From Zarea fungicola (lineage: Eukaryota > Ascomycota > Sordariomycetes > Hypocreales > Cordycipitaceae), in assembly GCA_900169235.1 (NCBI GenBank), contig FWCC01000377.1, positions 1-64,000 of the forward strand: a stretch of DNA of 64,000 bases, read 5' to 3'. The notes below the pieces were generated by a model that saw only the letters and a program-made list of their open reading frames with translations, did no database searches and had not been told where the DNA came from. This document shows, piece after piece, positions 1-11,800 of this stretch. Positions within the stretch are counted from its first letter, which is position 1, and each line of letters opens with the position of its first letter. Both the position numbers and the translations under genes were made by a program.

Positions 1-30
1 ACAAATACAAATACAAATACAAAAAAAAAA
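1..30. repeat. ACAAAT microsatellite running into poly-A
   Basis: The window opens with about four copies of the hexamer ACAAAT followed by a run of A. It is a simple-sequence repeat cut by the window edge, so its full length is unknown. Confidence 0.8.
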
Positions 31-398
31 TTGGTCGCAGACGGCGTAGAATATGTCGAGACGATTCACGGTCGGTCAAGCGCCAGATTTTTCTGACAAT
101 GTCTTGGGGGTATTCTGTAGATCCAATTGAGATTACTCTCAATGTGACTTTCACTGGTAAATGGAATGAAATGAAGAGGTTGACGAAAGCCACACCCAAT
201 TGTTGCCTAGGCACAGTTTTACCAAACATCCTTGCCGACTGCTACCAGCCTGCCAGCTGCCAAGGCTGGTAGGCGAATTTGCACTTTCTCGAAGTAACAA
301 TGTCTACCTTTGTAATTTCACAATCGTCATGGCTGCAATCCCTGGATTCGGCCTTTATCTCTAGGAACCATCTTCTTTCATCTGTAACCATACTTCCT
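1..398. other. Intergenic region downstream of the zinc-cluster regulator
   Basis: Apart from the starting microsatellite I see no coding signal here. It should contain the 3' untranslated region of the regulator on the minus strand, whose stop codon is at 399-401. Confidence 0.5.
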
Positions 399-2180
399 TT
401 AGAGTAGTGCCGCAACCATCATCACAAGTGTCCCCAAATCACCCACTTCAGCCCTCCATTCATCCCAATTCCCGACAGATTGTGCACACGAAAACGCATC
501 ACCAGAAAAAATCAGAACAAGTTTTGTTAAATCTCCCGAATCAGACACTCCGTACACCGGCCTTTCCTTTGCAAAAACCTCGTCACATTCTGCCTTCCAA
601 GCGGCAGGTTCGTTTGCCGTCCACAGTGTCGAGTTGTTTGGGAGGGGTATGAGGATCTGGCCGCAGTTGGCGTAAGACGATGCTTCAGTCGACAAATCAA
701 TCAATAACCCCAGTATTTGGAAGATTAGAACTGTCCTAGTCAGCTACGTTAGAGAATAACAGGGCCCGTAAACAGCATCAAAATAATTATTAGCATACCT
801 TCGTCGCGACTCATTGAAAACCCAGTCCAGCCATGTCACATTGGTCTCATCTGCAAATTTGATTTGAAAAAGGCCACCGGCTAGCACAACCAACTTGTCA
901 AATACGCGCTACATCGATGTCAGTCAATAATCGCATGCAAGTTCAAATCTAAACGCCGAAACATACATTGACTGCAGTTATCAAGCCAGTCTCGAGACCG
1001 TCCTGCCCGGCCGGAACCTCTTGGAGACGAAGTAGGCAGTAGATGAGAAGGGCTTGAAGAGAAGCAAGTAGCTCCCACCGGTCAAACTCTGAATGCTGGA
1101 TAAAATGAGCCAATTGTCCCCAAAAGTTCCATCCATTCTTCTCACATTGGCCAATATTCTGTCTTGTTCAAGTTTGATTAACTTCCAAACCATTGATTTA
1201 TTCAAGTCGGATCTGTTCTTAAATAATTGAACGAGGCCCACGCAAGTAATCAGTGCCTAACTCAAGTCAATCTCAAAAAAAGACACCATTGACACATCAC
1301 AATACAACAAACGCACCTGCGGCTGTGGTTTTCCTACGCCCTGTTCGGCTTGTGAAAAGATAAAACTGTGCACGAATGGCGGCAACGAGTTTCGGCGAAG
1401 CATCATGTACGGATATGAGCGCAGAATGCCCGTCAGCAACACCACCAAGGGCTTATGGCTCGCCTTGGGAAAGACTCGGCTTTGGAACAGTCTCCGAGCA
1501 GGCATTCGAGGCATCCATGGTACCAAATCTGGATCCTGCATCATGTAAGTTTCATCAGCAAGTGTAGCCATCATGGGATCCGAGAACTGCGGTTCGGCAA
1601 ACGCGGCGTCCACGGCCAAGGAATCGATATCTTCAAAGTTCAAGTCCCAAGTGCCACTAGATGGCGGCTCCGTTGTCACCGAGTCAATTGGATCCCATTG
1701 AGCAAGTGCACTGTCCAGTTGCGAATCCTCGGTATGGACGGGCCGAGGTGCTTCTCTGTCGTCTATAGCGTGACTGGGTGGCAGACACCTGCGCCGAGAT
1801 TGTTGCGTTCGCAAGGGCGTCTTTTCGTGGCGCACAGCTGTATCAAGTTGACAACCTGTCCCTCTGTCCCTGCAGCGTATGCAATCTGCCGAATTCACAT
1901 CTGCCGACCTGATGCATCGCACCTTTGCCTTGACGCACGCCGTGCAAGAACGCCGGCGTGAGGTGGATGTATCAGGGGGCTTTGAACGGCAGTAGTAGTG
2001 GTGCCGCTTTTTAGAAGCCTCTGTAGGAAAAAATTAAGAACAGACAATGGTTAGCAAGGCGTAAGAGCTAACAAGCTGGACAAGATTGGTACCTCGTGTG
2101 AATGTCTTGTTGCAGAGGTTGCATGTGAAGGCGTTGTTGTCTGGTGCAACAACATCCGCTAATCCTGTTTTATCCCACAT
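399..2180 (-). CDS. C2H2 plus Zn2Cys6 dual zinc-finger transcription factor
   Basis: Predicted nuclear DNA-binding regulator of 492 aa. Exons on the minus strand: 2093-2180, 1317-2020, 1146-1256, 967-1095, 799-908 and 399-735 (1479 nt in frame). The chosen ATG at 2180 lies 26 residues before a C2H2 finger (CNLCNKTF...HHYYC, residues about 20-38), which is split by the first intron. A binuclear zinc cluster follows (CTACVKAKVRC, then CIRCRDRGTGC, residues about 56-83). The C-terminal half resembles the fungal regulatory domain: it has the LITCVGLVQLF stretch, the WELLASLQALLIYCLLRLQE helix and a conserved ESRRRTV segment. Removing the introns is required to recover each of these, which supports the model. 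The start is the least certain point, because an upstream exon is possible. The target genes are unknown; the nearest gene downstream on the other strand is a cutinase, but control of it is only a guess. Confidence 0.82.
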
Positions 2181-5100
2181 AGCTGTTTTTTTTCCTAGCT
2201 GATGTTTACTCTGATGGAGCTTTTCAATTCCTTCGGTGACAGTTCTTATTATCAAAGATTGTGATGCTTCCAAGTCCAACCAAGCTTTAGTGTATGCTGT
2301 CCAGGTTTCACGGAGTTCCGTGTACTCCGCAGCCTTATTTCCTAAGTCCGACAAGCGTTGCTAGTAAATTGCCGTCAAAGTGACGTGCAAGAAAACACTA
2401 ATCAAAACATGGGTTCTAGTATGCATTAACATAGAAAATGCCTTTCACTACAGCTAGCTAATTTCTTCTCAAGAAAAAAAAACTGGTGTAATTGATTCCT
2501 AAAAATCTCTGGTTGTAATACACTGTTTGATTGCATCTTATTTGTATACTGTGCAATGGACCCTTGACAGATTGTTCGTGTTCGGCAAAATTCAAAATCC
2601 AACTGAAGGGCCAATAGGGGCAACCAGTCGAACAAAACGCCAAAGAGGGATATTTTTGAGCTAAAAATACCCTTGTACTATATAGTAGATATCTCAAGGG
2701 CCAACACTCTTCTCCAGCTGTTTTGCACGTGAAGGGTCCCTTTAGGGTATCCTCATATCGCGTTTATTCATATTGTTTCTTCTACTAAGAGGAAGCATTT
2801 TATACTAGATAGAAACTAGTCATCAGCATAGGCAGAAGAATTATGATCAGCGATCTCTTCAAGAGCAGTTTGAAATTTATTTTGCCTTTCTTATAGCTAT
2901 ATCCGGGCGAGGAAACCCCGGGCTGCACCATGGCACCATCATGTCAACCTCACAGTAGTCGGTTTCTGGCGGAGTATACGACTCCTTCCTACTCCTTGCC
3001 GTTGAAACCATGGAAGTAACGAGGCTGAAGAGTTGTTGTTCTCTCGCCCAGCTAACCCTTTACATCGACGCTGGCGGTGGTGCCTAATGTTGACCGGAAG
3101 TGAGACTGGGAACATGCAGGGGGCTTTGAATAATAACGCCACGACGTTCATAACACACTAAAATATGCCATATGTTTGCGGGGAGAATCTATGGCTTGCT
3201 CTCAGTTTATTCCTGCCTGAAACGATTTCGGTGCCGAGTTTCTTAATAAGTTTTCATTATAGCTGTGATCAACGCCACATCCGCGAAAAAAAAAAAACGT
3301 ATTATAAGCAGGCTACACAATACAACCCTTTGTGCAGGTCCTACTCCAGAACCGCTCTTTTTACGTCGCGATCGGCCAAGGAGCTGAGTGACAGGTCAGT
3401 CAGACGACAGGAGCAACGAATCTTCTGCCAAAGAAGAGCCACCACACGCATTTTTGGACTGTGCCATTTTCTTTCAGCTCTCCCATGCAACTTACTTACC
3501 TATCAAAAGCAACGACACTTTCGATGGCTCTGGTAAAAACTTGCCGAAGTAATTCATATACTGGAACTGGCGCAAACGTGCCATTGAGCAACGTGAAGTG
3601 CGATCTAAAACCATGCCTCTGGGTGGATGGTAGATCTTCAAGTCGCCCCTCCCACCCCCCCTGTAAGCTTCTCCGCCGGGGTGCATGACAAAGTGGTTTC
3701 AACAGTAAGCTGCGCTTGGGTCTCCGGCGTGTGAACGAGCACCACCCACGTAGCTTTGTAGTTTGCCAACTTATTAGTTATGTGCAGAGGCAGTGCGCGA
3801 ATACTAGTTTAGAGAGTGGAACGCCGAATTGACCGCCTCTCCCAGGCCGGCCGTGTGACTAACGGAATGAAGCTGCAAGACTCGGCCGACTTGCCGTGAA
3901 CGAGGCTCACTGACTCTAAACAGAGATCCGCCTCACTTGGCTTTGAGAGATTTTCCCCGAAGCTTTGCGTAAAATATGCAATTACCAGAGCAGTAGGTGA
4001 GCTGTGCAACAGACGAGAGTTTCTAAGTATGTCATCTACTCAGAAACCTTGTGGCTCTCTATGTCTCGCTACGGTCCGTACGGGCATTCTTGACACCGAA
4101 TGCCCTGAGCAATTTTTCACTTTTATTTGTGGAACCGTGTAAATATCAATTCCTCGGCTCAAATCTAGAAGCTTGTGACAGCCGCCGGATAGTCGGTTTG
4201 CCAAAAAGGGTGCGTAAAATATTGCCTGTAGCAGATCCCGGGGAAAGCGCTGACGTGCAGAGTGCAACGCACCCACCCTAACCCAGCCACGCAAAGACCT
4301 CGCAGGCGCTAGACCCCAGACATTTCTTCGATGATCGACAAAATTGTGCAGTGGTGTGCTGTGGGGTCGGAGTTGGGTTCCTGGCTGGGGTAAAGGTCCG
4401 CGAAATGCCAACGCAAATGCCGGGATTCCAGTATGGGGAAACGTAGCTGGAGCCGCATTTATGTATTGCGGGACGGATTTTTAGAGGGGCAAAAGGAAAA
4501 GGAAAGATGGTAAAAAACGACGATAAAATTCTCTGCAAAGCGGGGGACAGGAAAAGCTCCTAATCGTATTCGTCAAAAACCGAAATAGCCCTGGAGAGGA
4601 GCCGACAGTCCCGGAGTCAGATGAGCAACCGCTTGTTGAAATCTCGAGATACTGAGATAAAGTAGGACCGATAGTACCTGTAATGACACTCTTTCTTTCA
4701 GATTCTGGGAGAATATAATCCCTTTTGAGAAAAAAAAAATAGGCAGCTCTATAGCGGCGTTGAGTACATTGGCGGCGATTCGCCAGGGTTGCGACATGTT
4801 GATGGCAGTCGGCGAGCAGCTTGAAGTGGTATTACTAGCATCTTACTAGTGATGGGTCGGTGTGGAATAGATACAAACAAGAAGCATATTACCATAACCC
4901 ACTGGAGGCTAATGGCCATGTGACGCCACCTTGAAACATTGGGGCGAACAGTTCGCATCGGTGCAGTGCACCAGGTTTGGAATAGCAGCGAAGGTGTCAC
5001 GACGCCGCCTCGTGCCGAAGTGCAACGTAGGCCCGCCTTCGGGGTCATTCTTACCCGGTGAGCCAGTCGGTTGCATGGTGGTACTACTTTATTTGAGAAA

Positions 5101-5373
5101 AACGATAATGGTGTAAGCCGCTTGGTGACTGTGATACGTTAACCCCGCCGGCAGCTCGGGAAACTGCCAGTGAGATAATTCTATCGATTTTTTTTGGTGT
5201 TTTCTATAAAGACTCAGTGGCAGCCAGGCTTTTGTGAAAGTGGAAGAATGAAACATCCGTATAAGCTGGGCCACAACACTTGCACACTTCAGCTCTGCTT
5301 CTGAGCAGCACGATATCTTGCAATTATCTTCTTTTCTTTTAAATATCTTGATTCATCTACTTTATTATAAAAT
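2181..5373. other. Long AT-rich gene-free region
   Basis: About 3.2 kb between the regulator and the cutinase, which diverge from it. Short ORFs occur on both strands, but none shows a domain, a plausible splice structure or codon use like the neighbours. The 2,350-2,900 part is visibly AT-rich, while 4,100-4,350 and 4,900-5,150 are more balanced. It must contain both promoters. I see no transposase, long terminal repeat or inverted repeat. Confidence 0.5.
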
Positions 5374-6210
5374 ATGTTGTATCCAAGCCTATTGCTTGCT
5401 GCCCTCTTCGGCACCAGTGCGCTCGCTGCGCCAGCTGCTGTTGCTCAGAACCACGCCCAGTTGGCAGAGCGTGGCCTCGATGTAAACAAGTTCATCGACT
5501 CCATTCTCCACTACTTCCCCGGAAGCATGGCCGTGAATAGTGCTTGCGGTCTTATCGGTGATGGCGAGAAATTCATTGGCGGTTCGTTTGGCATCAGCGA
5601 CACCTCCAATAGCAATGGCTGCGCAGACGTTACACTCATCTTCACTCGGGGAACCTGTGACCCAGGCAATGTTGGAATCCTCGTCGGACCTCCCTTCTTC
5701 CAGGCTCTTGCTGGGGCTATTGGTTCCAAGAGTCTCAATGTTCAGGGCGTTCCTTACCCGGCCAGTGTGGACGGCTACCTCAATGCCGACACAGCCGCCG
5801 GCCAAACCATGTATGTCACCGCAGTACTACTAACTCTCTGCAAGTATTTGAAACACAGCGAAGAAGTTTTACTAATTTAATTTGTTTAACATAGGGCTCA
5901 AATTGTGCGCAGCACCCGCGCCTCCTGTCCCAACACCAAGATTGTGCTCAGCGGCTACTCTCAGGGCGGCATGTCCGTCCATAATGCTGCCGATGCCCTT
6001 GGCGGCGACATGTCCAATGTCAGCGCCGCCGTCATTTTTGGCGACCCATACTCCCACAAGGCTGTCGCCAACATTGAACCGAGCAAAGTTAAGATTGTCT
6101 GCCACGCCGGCGACAATATTTGTGAACAAGGTGCCCTGATCTTGCCCCAACATCTTACCTATGCCGTTGATGCGGCGTCTTCTGCGGCTTTTGTTGCTTC
6201 CCATATTTGA
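5374..6210 (+). CDS. Secreted cutinase (cutin/polyester hydrolase)
   Basis: Serine esterase of the cutinase family (alpha/beta hydrolase, CE5), 250 aa, exons 5374-5810 and 5895-6210. It hydrolyses ester bonds of cutin and similar polyesters outside the cell. The first ~18 residues form a signal peptide (LLLAALFGTSALAAPA), followed by a likely propeptide. The catalytic triad is visible: Ser168 in GYSQGG, Asp219 in CHAGDNIC and His232 in LPQHLTY. Cysteines are spaced as in cutinases (SACGLIGDG, NGCADVT, GTCDPG, ASCPNTK), consistent with disulphides. The intron restores the MAQIVRSTR junction just before the catalytic half. Length is slightly above the usual 200-230 aa. It stands alone, with no second wall-degrading enzyme nearby. 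It is typical of plant-associated and saprotrophic ascomycetes and is also found in insect pathogens. Confidence 0.95.
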
Positions 6211-6673
6211 GTACATATTAACGCGGAATTGCCTTTTTGTCATTCTTCACATTTTTCACATAAGTCATAGTTTGTATATAGCCAGACCTGTACATAAATA
6301 CATTACATACGTTATAACAGAATTGCCACTGGATAGCGAGCCACATGTTTCCAATTGAGACTTGCAAAAATCCAAGAACACAGACCAGAAATACAAAAGC
6401 GGCGCTAGATCAAACCATACAAACTGAGGGTGGTGCTAAATACAAGGCACTTTAATTATCGTTGTATGGTAAGTTTATGCATAAAAGAATTAAAATATCC
6501 ACCGCTGACCGTTTTCGCCAAACTCTTTTCCCCCAAGGATGCCAATGCTCAAAATCCAACGCCATGTCTAATATCTAATATCTAAAATCTAATCATGTGA
6601 ATGCTTCATGTAAAATGCAGTAGATGGGTGAGGATGCTGTCGTAACTTGGTCAATGACTTTTTTTGCCAACAA
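6211..6673. other. Convergent 3' intergenic region, cutinase / DUF1275
   Basis: AT-rich spacer between two genes transcribed toward each other. It should hold both 3' untranslated regions. No gene seen. Confidence 0.5.
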
Positions 6674-7575
6674 TCAAGCAGCTGATTTGTTCTCTCGTTC
6701 CTTTTCTGCATTTGCAAAAATGTACATTAGAGTAACAATTAGTTTGCCGCCACCCGAGACGGCAATCGCAGTTGGAGATCCAACCTCTCGGTAAATCAGA
6801 GCGCCAATCAGAGAACCGACAACCAGAGCGAGAAGAAAACCTACTCGGCGGGTTCGAGGGCGGTTTTTAATGACGAAAAGCTTCTGATCAATCATCAAGT
6901 CAACCCATGCCGCTGTCGCCATGGCGGTGCTGATTTCTGTCATGGCGAGGCTTCGAGACTGGACAACTTGACTGCCCGAAGCGCTGGCCAGGAGGCCAAT
7001 GACGGCAAGTGCAGCGGGGCCGCGGTCTGCAATACCGAACTTGTATTGCACTGCAGCGGCAGCAAATACCAAAAGGGTTTGGATCAAGTTGCAGAGAATC
7101 AACCACCATCGCTTCCGGGGACCGACGATGTGGCTGAGCTGGCCGGTCAGCCACCCCGCGCCAAGGAAAAGACCGAGTGCCATGCCAATGTTGGGAGTGA
7201 TGAACATCTCTCCGTTGAACTGCGGGAGCACAATTGCTAGGCAGAGGAATACTGTATTACCAGTCTGATTGGAGGCGAAGCAGTGATAGTCGGGAAAGGT
7301 TGTGGCATCTACACGACAGGAATCGGGTTAGTGGCGGCGGGACGCGGGTGAGCATTCTGGGGTTGCGAACCTTGAATACCGGTACAAAACGTCAAGATTA
7401 ACAATTGAAATTCGGCGAATGTGGTAGGACGAATCTCTTGAGCGAGATGACCGATGACACAATTTCGGGGTGGAATCTCTTTGAGACTGTTAGGCTGGCG
7501 CTCATCGTCAGACGAGGAGGGCTCGGAAGCAGCCGGGCTAGCCACATATTCAATGACGGTTTCGGGATTTGCCAT
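6674..7575 (-). CDS. DUF1275 (YoaK-family) membrane protein
   Basis: Integral membrane protein of 279 aa, exons 7371-7575 and 6674-7308 on the minus strand. The intron separates a hydrophilic N-terminus plus the first membrane segment (FQLLILTFCTGIQ) from the rest. Joining restores the family hallmark DATTFPDY then ASNQTGNTVFLCLA, characteristic of DUF1275. Further hydrophobic helices lie at about residues 120-140, 150-165, 175-195 and 225-265. The N-terminal 45 residues are Ser/Pro/acidic and probably cytosolic. Function is not established for fungal members; a transport role is often assumed from the fold. It converges on the cutinase but shares no obvious pathway with it. Confidence 0.85.
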
Positions 7576-8899
7576 TGTGATAGAATATGATGGATCAATG
7601 CTGGAATGGTGAAGAAAATGAGTGTGGCTCCGCTAATCGCTTATAATAAGGCTTGATTAAACCAGAGAGGACAGCAGAGAAGAGGAAAGGCAGAGTAACT
7701 GGCCAAGTGTACAATCACAAGAGGCAAAGGGAGGACGGCTTCCATTTTATTAGATACTCATCTAGCGGCACAAACCGACAGCCGCTTAGAAGAAATTTGC
7801 CCAGTAGTCAAAGCTCGGATCCACACGGGAACAAGCATCCTGTTCGATGGAGTCCAGGTTTTACGTTTTGGGTGGCGGCCGTAAAACTGGGATATGCCCG
7901 GCACGCTGCCGCTTTAGAGGAATGCAGGGGTGGGAACTTGGGGACTGTGCAAGGGTCAAGCTTAGTTTTGGCTTAAGTTTAAAGGCCATTAAAGCAGCGC
8001 AGAGTTCTTCATGTTGGGTCGGAATCAAAATTCAACATTACCCGATTCGGCCTGCCTGCCACCCACCCGGCAGCCGGAGCCGCACATCCAATTTTTTTTT
8101 AAGGCTACAGTGCGACTCCGGCCAGTTATCCACCGATGCCGCCGACAGCCGCTTCCAGGCCGAAAACAATCTTTCAATGAAGGTTGGTTGGTCTGAGCAG
8201 CTGCTGTTCGTTGAAATGATTCAGCGTGCAAGGTTACAGTCCCCCTTGGCTAATTGTTTAATCTACGGACAACCTGGCCACTCCTTTTAATGAAACTGAC
8301 ACTTGTCGTACAGAAAAGGAGTTGAGTACCGCTTTTGTCGCAGTTTGATACTTCTGCATGGGTGATTTGCAAATGAAGATCACATATACATACTTAACAG
8401 GGTTTATCCTGGAATGATGATCTCATTTGTCTAAGCTTGTTTTAAGCCAAAGACATTCCTGCATAATCACACTATAATAGCTGCCTCTCCTAGACAACTC
8501 GTGTTCACGGCCCTCGGCTTCGTCGAGACTCCCATCCTAACATGCCCACCACGAATGGAAATAAAAAAGAGGAAAAAAAAAACCCCTCCGATATCTACGT
8601 ACCATGTGCCTGAGCAACTATGTCATACAAATGTACAGATCAACTTAGTCTAGTCTCAAATTACTCTCGTCGCCACTTCCACGGGCTTTGATCAATTTGT
8701 CTCGTCATCACGTGTTTTCGCATCCGCTGACTAACCAACGCGTGTCAACGCGGCGCGGGACCCCACCAGTCTAGCAGGCACGATGGCTCTCAATTCACCG
8801 TGATAACATCGCCCAAACTGCCGATACAGCGATAATATACGGTCAAATGTTGCCGGAAGCCCGCTTTTACCCTCAACCTCAAGTCAAGCTGTCGGATTC
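7576..8899. other. Divergent intergenic region, DUF1275 / RecQ helicase
   Basis: 1.3 kb between two divergently transcribed genes, so it holds both promoters. A 147-aa open frame at 7847-8290 has no recognisable domain and is not called. CACGTG at 8709-8714 and ACGCGT at 8738-8743 lie just upstream of the helicase. Confidence 0.5.
8738..8743. promoter_or_regulatory. ACGCGT (MluI cell-cycle box-like) upstream of RecQ helicase
   Basis: The hexamer ACGCGT sits 157 bp before the RecQ start codon, followed by a GC-rich CGCGGCGCGGG stretch. In yeasts MBF binds this motif to drive G1/S expression of replication and repair genes. The motif is short and occurs elsewhere in the window (for example 57573-57578), so this is suggestive only. 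Confidence 0.3.
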
Positions 8900-11800
8900 A
8901 TGACTCGAAACAATCTTGCCGACCATCTCACTTGGTTACTCAATAGTATTTCTATTTCGAAGCCTCACAAGAACGACTTTCCTGCACCTGCCGAGCTATA
9001 CCTGGGCAACTCCGAGATACCGGACTCGATATCGCCCCCCAGCACCAATTCAGAGACGTCATACCGGCAAGACAAAGCAAAGAACCCGACTTCGTCAAAT
9101 CTGCGCATAGATGGCCTCCACGAGAGGACAACCCAAGCACTGCCAAATCGCGACCCGGCCCAGCTGTCGCAGGACAACATGGGCCGCCTAACTTCGACGA
9201 CAAAATCCAAAAAGCCATCCCTGGTCTCTCAGCAGTCCCTCAATGCCACACCAAAGTCATCGGGCTCGACAAACCATGATGTCAGATCGAGTGCCACTAA
9301 ACGTGAGCCGCATAGGTTCCCGCGTGTCCGCAAGTGCAAGATCCAAGTTCTAACTCTCAAGATAGCCTCGAGCGTGCAGAAGGACTGGGGGAAATATTCT
9401 TCTGGTAAATCCAAGACCGCGAAGCAGGAGCCATTTTCCAGCATTGGCATGGAATTTGCGGATCTCGACGCCGACGACCTCGAATGCATGGATTTAACGA
9501 CAGACACACTGCAGTCCAACGAATCCCTGGAAATTATTAAAACTGTGCCGATCCAGTCATCCAGGGAAAAGAGTGTTCCGTCCTCACAATCCACAAGCGG
9601 CAAGAAGAGAAAAAGTAGTGATATGGCTGGGCTGGAAGCCGACTTTGAAGATCAGTTTGCTGATGTTTACCAAATGCTTGGTACTGCGCCTCCAATGTCG
9701 ACACCAGCCAGGCGACCTGCTGCCCGAAAGTCCAACTCAAGCAGTGTTAGTCGACAAAAGCGACGCGATGCAGAAATTATCATGCCGTCCGCTCGGAAAG
9801 TGAGACTCAGCTCCATCAGCAGTATCCCTGGTGACCTCTCGTCTCCAACGAGAACCGTCGCCTCCAAACAGAAACATTTTCTTCCTGGCCGATTGCAAAA
9901 CAATGCTTCCAGTTCCAGTCCTTCTCTACCGGACAATGAGTCACATAAACATGAAGACGAAGCCACCTGTGTGCCCATTTTCAATCCCTGTCCCCGTACC
10001 GCGGCGAGCAATGGAGTTGATGAGCCCGTGCAGCATGTTATTCCTGATTCCGACGATGAATATATGACACCACCACCCCCAAAGACTATGACCATGTCTC
10101 AAGAGAGCCTGCAGACTCGTGTTATTCAATCAGAAGCGAGCCAAACAATGGCGGCTCTACCTCCGCCGCAACTTCGGCGGAATGTCTCTTTCGAAGATAC
10201 GACAGAGGAACTTGCAACAACACCACCCCTCGACATTACAATATCTAGTCAAGTGCCACGCATTCTGTCACATCTATCGCAAAACCCCAATATTGTTGAT
10301 AAAAAAGCACAGCAACTCAATGTTCTAATTCAACAGAATGCGCGTGAGTTTAAACAAGCAATACTGGATCGATGCACAAAGGAGAAACGAGAAGCCATCA
10401 AGGCGGAAAAGGAGCGTCTGCAGCTGCAACAGAAGTCTCTAGAGGCACTATCAGGCTCACTACGCCGGTATGTGGAAATGTGTGAAGAGCGCGAGGCACT
10501 TGCTGCTCAAGTCGCAACAGCATATTGTGAAGGTATCGAAACCGAAGAAGAAGAGGTAAAACTAGACAACATAACAGAGGCGGTGGAGGAAAAGGAGAAG
10601 CAGCTTATGCAAGAGCTGGCCAGTGCCGGTGTTGAGGAGGCTGATTGCCTCAGTATCGGAACAGCAAGCCAGGACGCCTCGCAGTTGGACAGAGTTGTCG
10701 TGCTTGGGACCCAACATGTTGTGGGCAGCATGGTGAACATGTCCCAACCCACTAGAGATGGCCCATCGGGCATGGCATCCGGGACGCAGGTTGTGCATCA
10801 AACGCAAATCGGAGAGATACCAGGCTCAAGCTTCCTACATGACCCTTCCAGCAATTCCAATCTTGCTAGTGGTAGAGTGGCACCGCAGATCTTTGATGCC
10901 CCATTCCCGAGGATGGCCTCTCAATCGTTAGCCCATTCTACGAGCGTCCCAAGACCGACGGTTTCACAGCAGAATCCATTTGAAGAAGACGAGTCAGTGT
11001 TTGAGGTTGATGACGATATTATACTTCTCTCGCCGAGATCTGCCAGAAAGACCCCGAAAAACACGCCAAAAACTCTCCAGCAGCGTGAACACGACGAGTT
11101 CAGCGACTTCAGTGACGATGCAGATATGCTGGCTTTTGCGCAAGACTACGAAAGCCAACAGTCCGGAAGAGAGCAGTCTCCAAGAAGCCGGCGAGTCTTT
11201 TCCGAAGCATCAGGGAATGTTGGCCCACCCGCCAAAGCCAATTCTACCTCCAGGAAGCCTCCAACACTACCGACACAGACCTTGCCACAATCCAAAGCAC
11301 CGGCCATCCCACCTGCGCTGATGAAATTCCCCTGGTCGCCTGACGTGCAGAGAATGCTCAAAGATCGCTTCCGCATGAAAGGCTTCAGGCAGAATCAGCT
11401 AGAGGCTATCAACGCTACTCTAGCTGGCCGTGATGCCTTCGTCTTGATGCCAACCGGAGGCGGAAAATCACTATGCTATCAATTACCAGCAGTGGTCAGA
11501 TCGGGCAAAACTCGAGGTGTCACGATAGTCGTATCTCCATTGCTGAGTCTCATGCAGGACCAAGTCAATCACATGAAGGCGCTCGGTATCCAGGCGGTTG
11601 CATTTAACAGCGAATGTTCTGCAGATTACAAACGGCAGGTCCTGAGCGCATTTGACCAACGCACGCCGGAGAATTTCATTGAACTGCTCTACGTTACTCC
11701 AGAGATGTTTAACAAGAACATTAAGTTCAACCAGGCGCTAGACAACTTGTATCGGAACGGCAAGTTTGCAAGGCTTGTGATTGACGAAGCACATTGTGTT

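Noticed and set aside
4152..4157. CCTCGG, similar to a cutinase transcription factor site
   Set aside because: It is more than 1.2 kb upstream of the cutinase and too short to be meaningful alone.
7847..8290. 147-aa open frame in the DUF1275/RecQ spacer
   Set aside because: Begins with ATG but has no domain and overlaps other equally weak frames.
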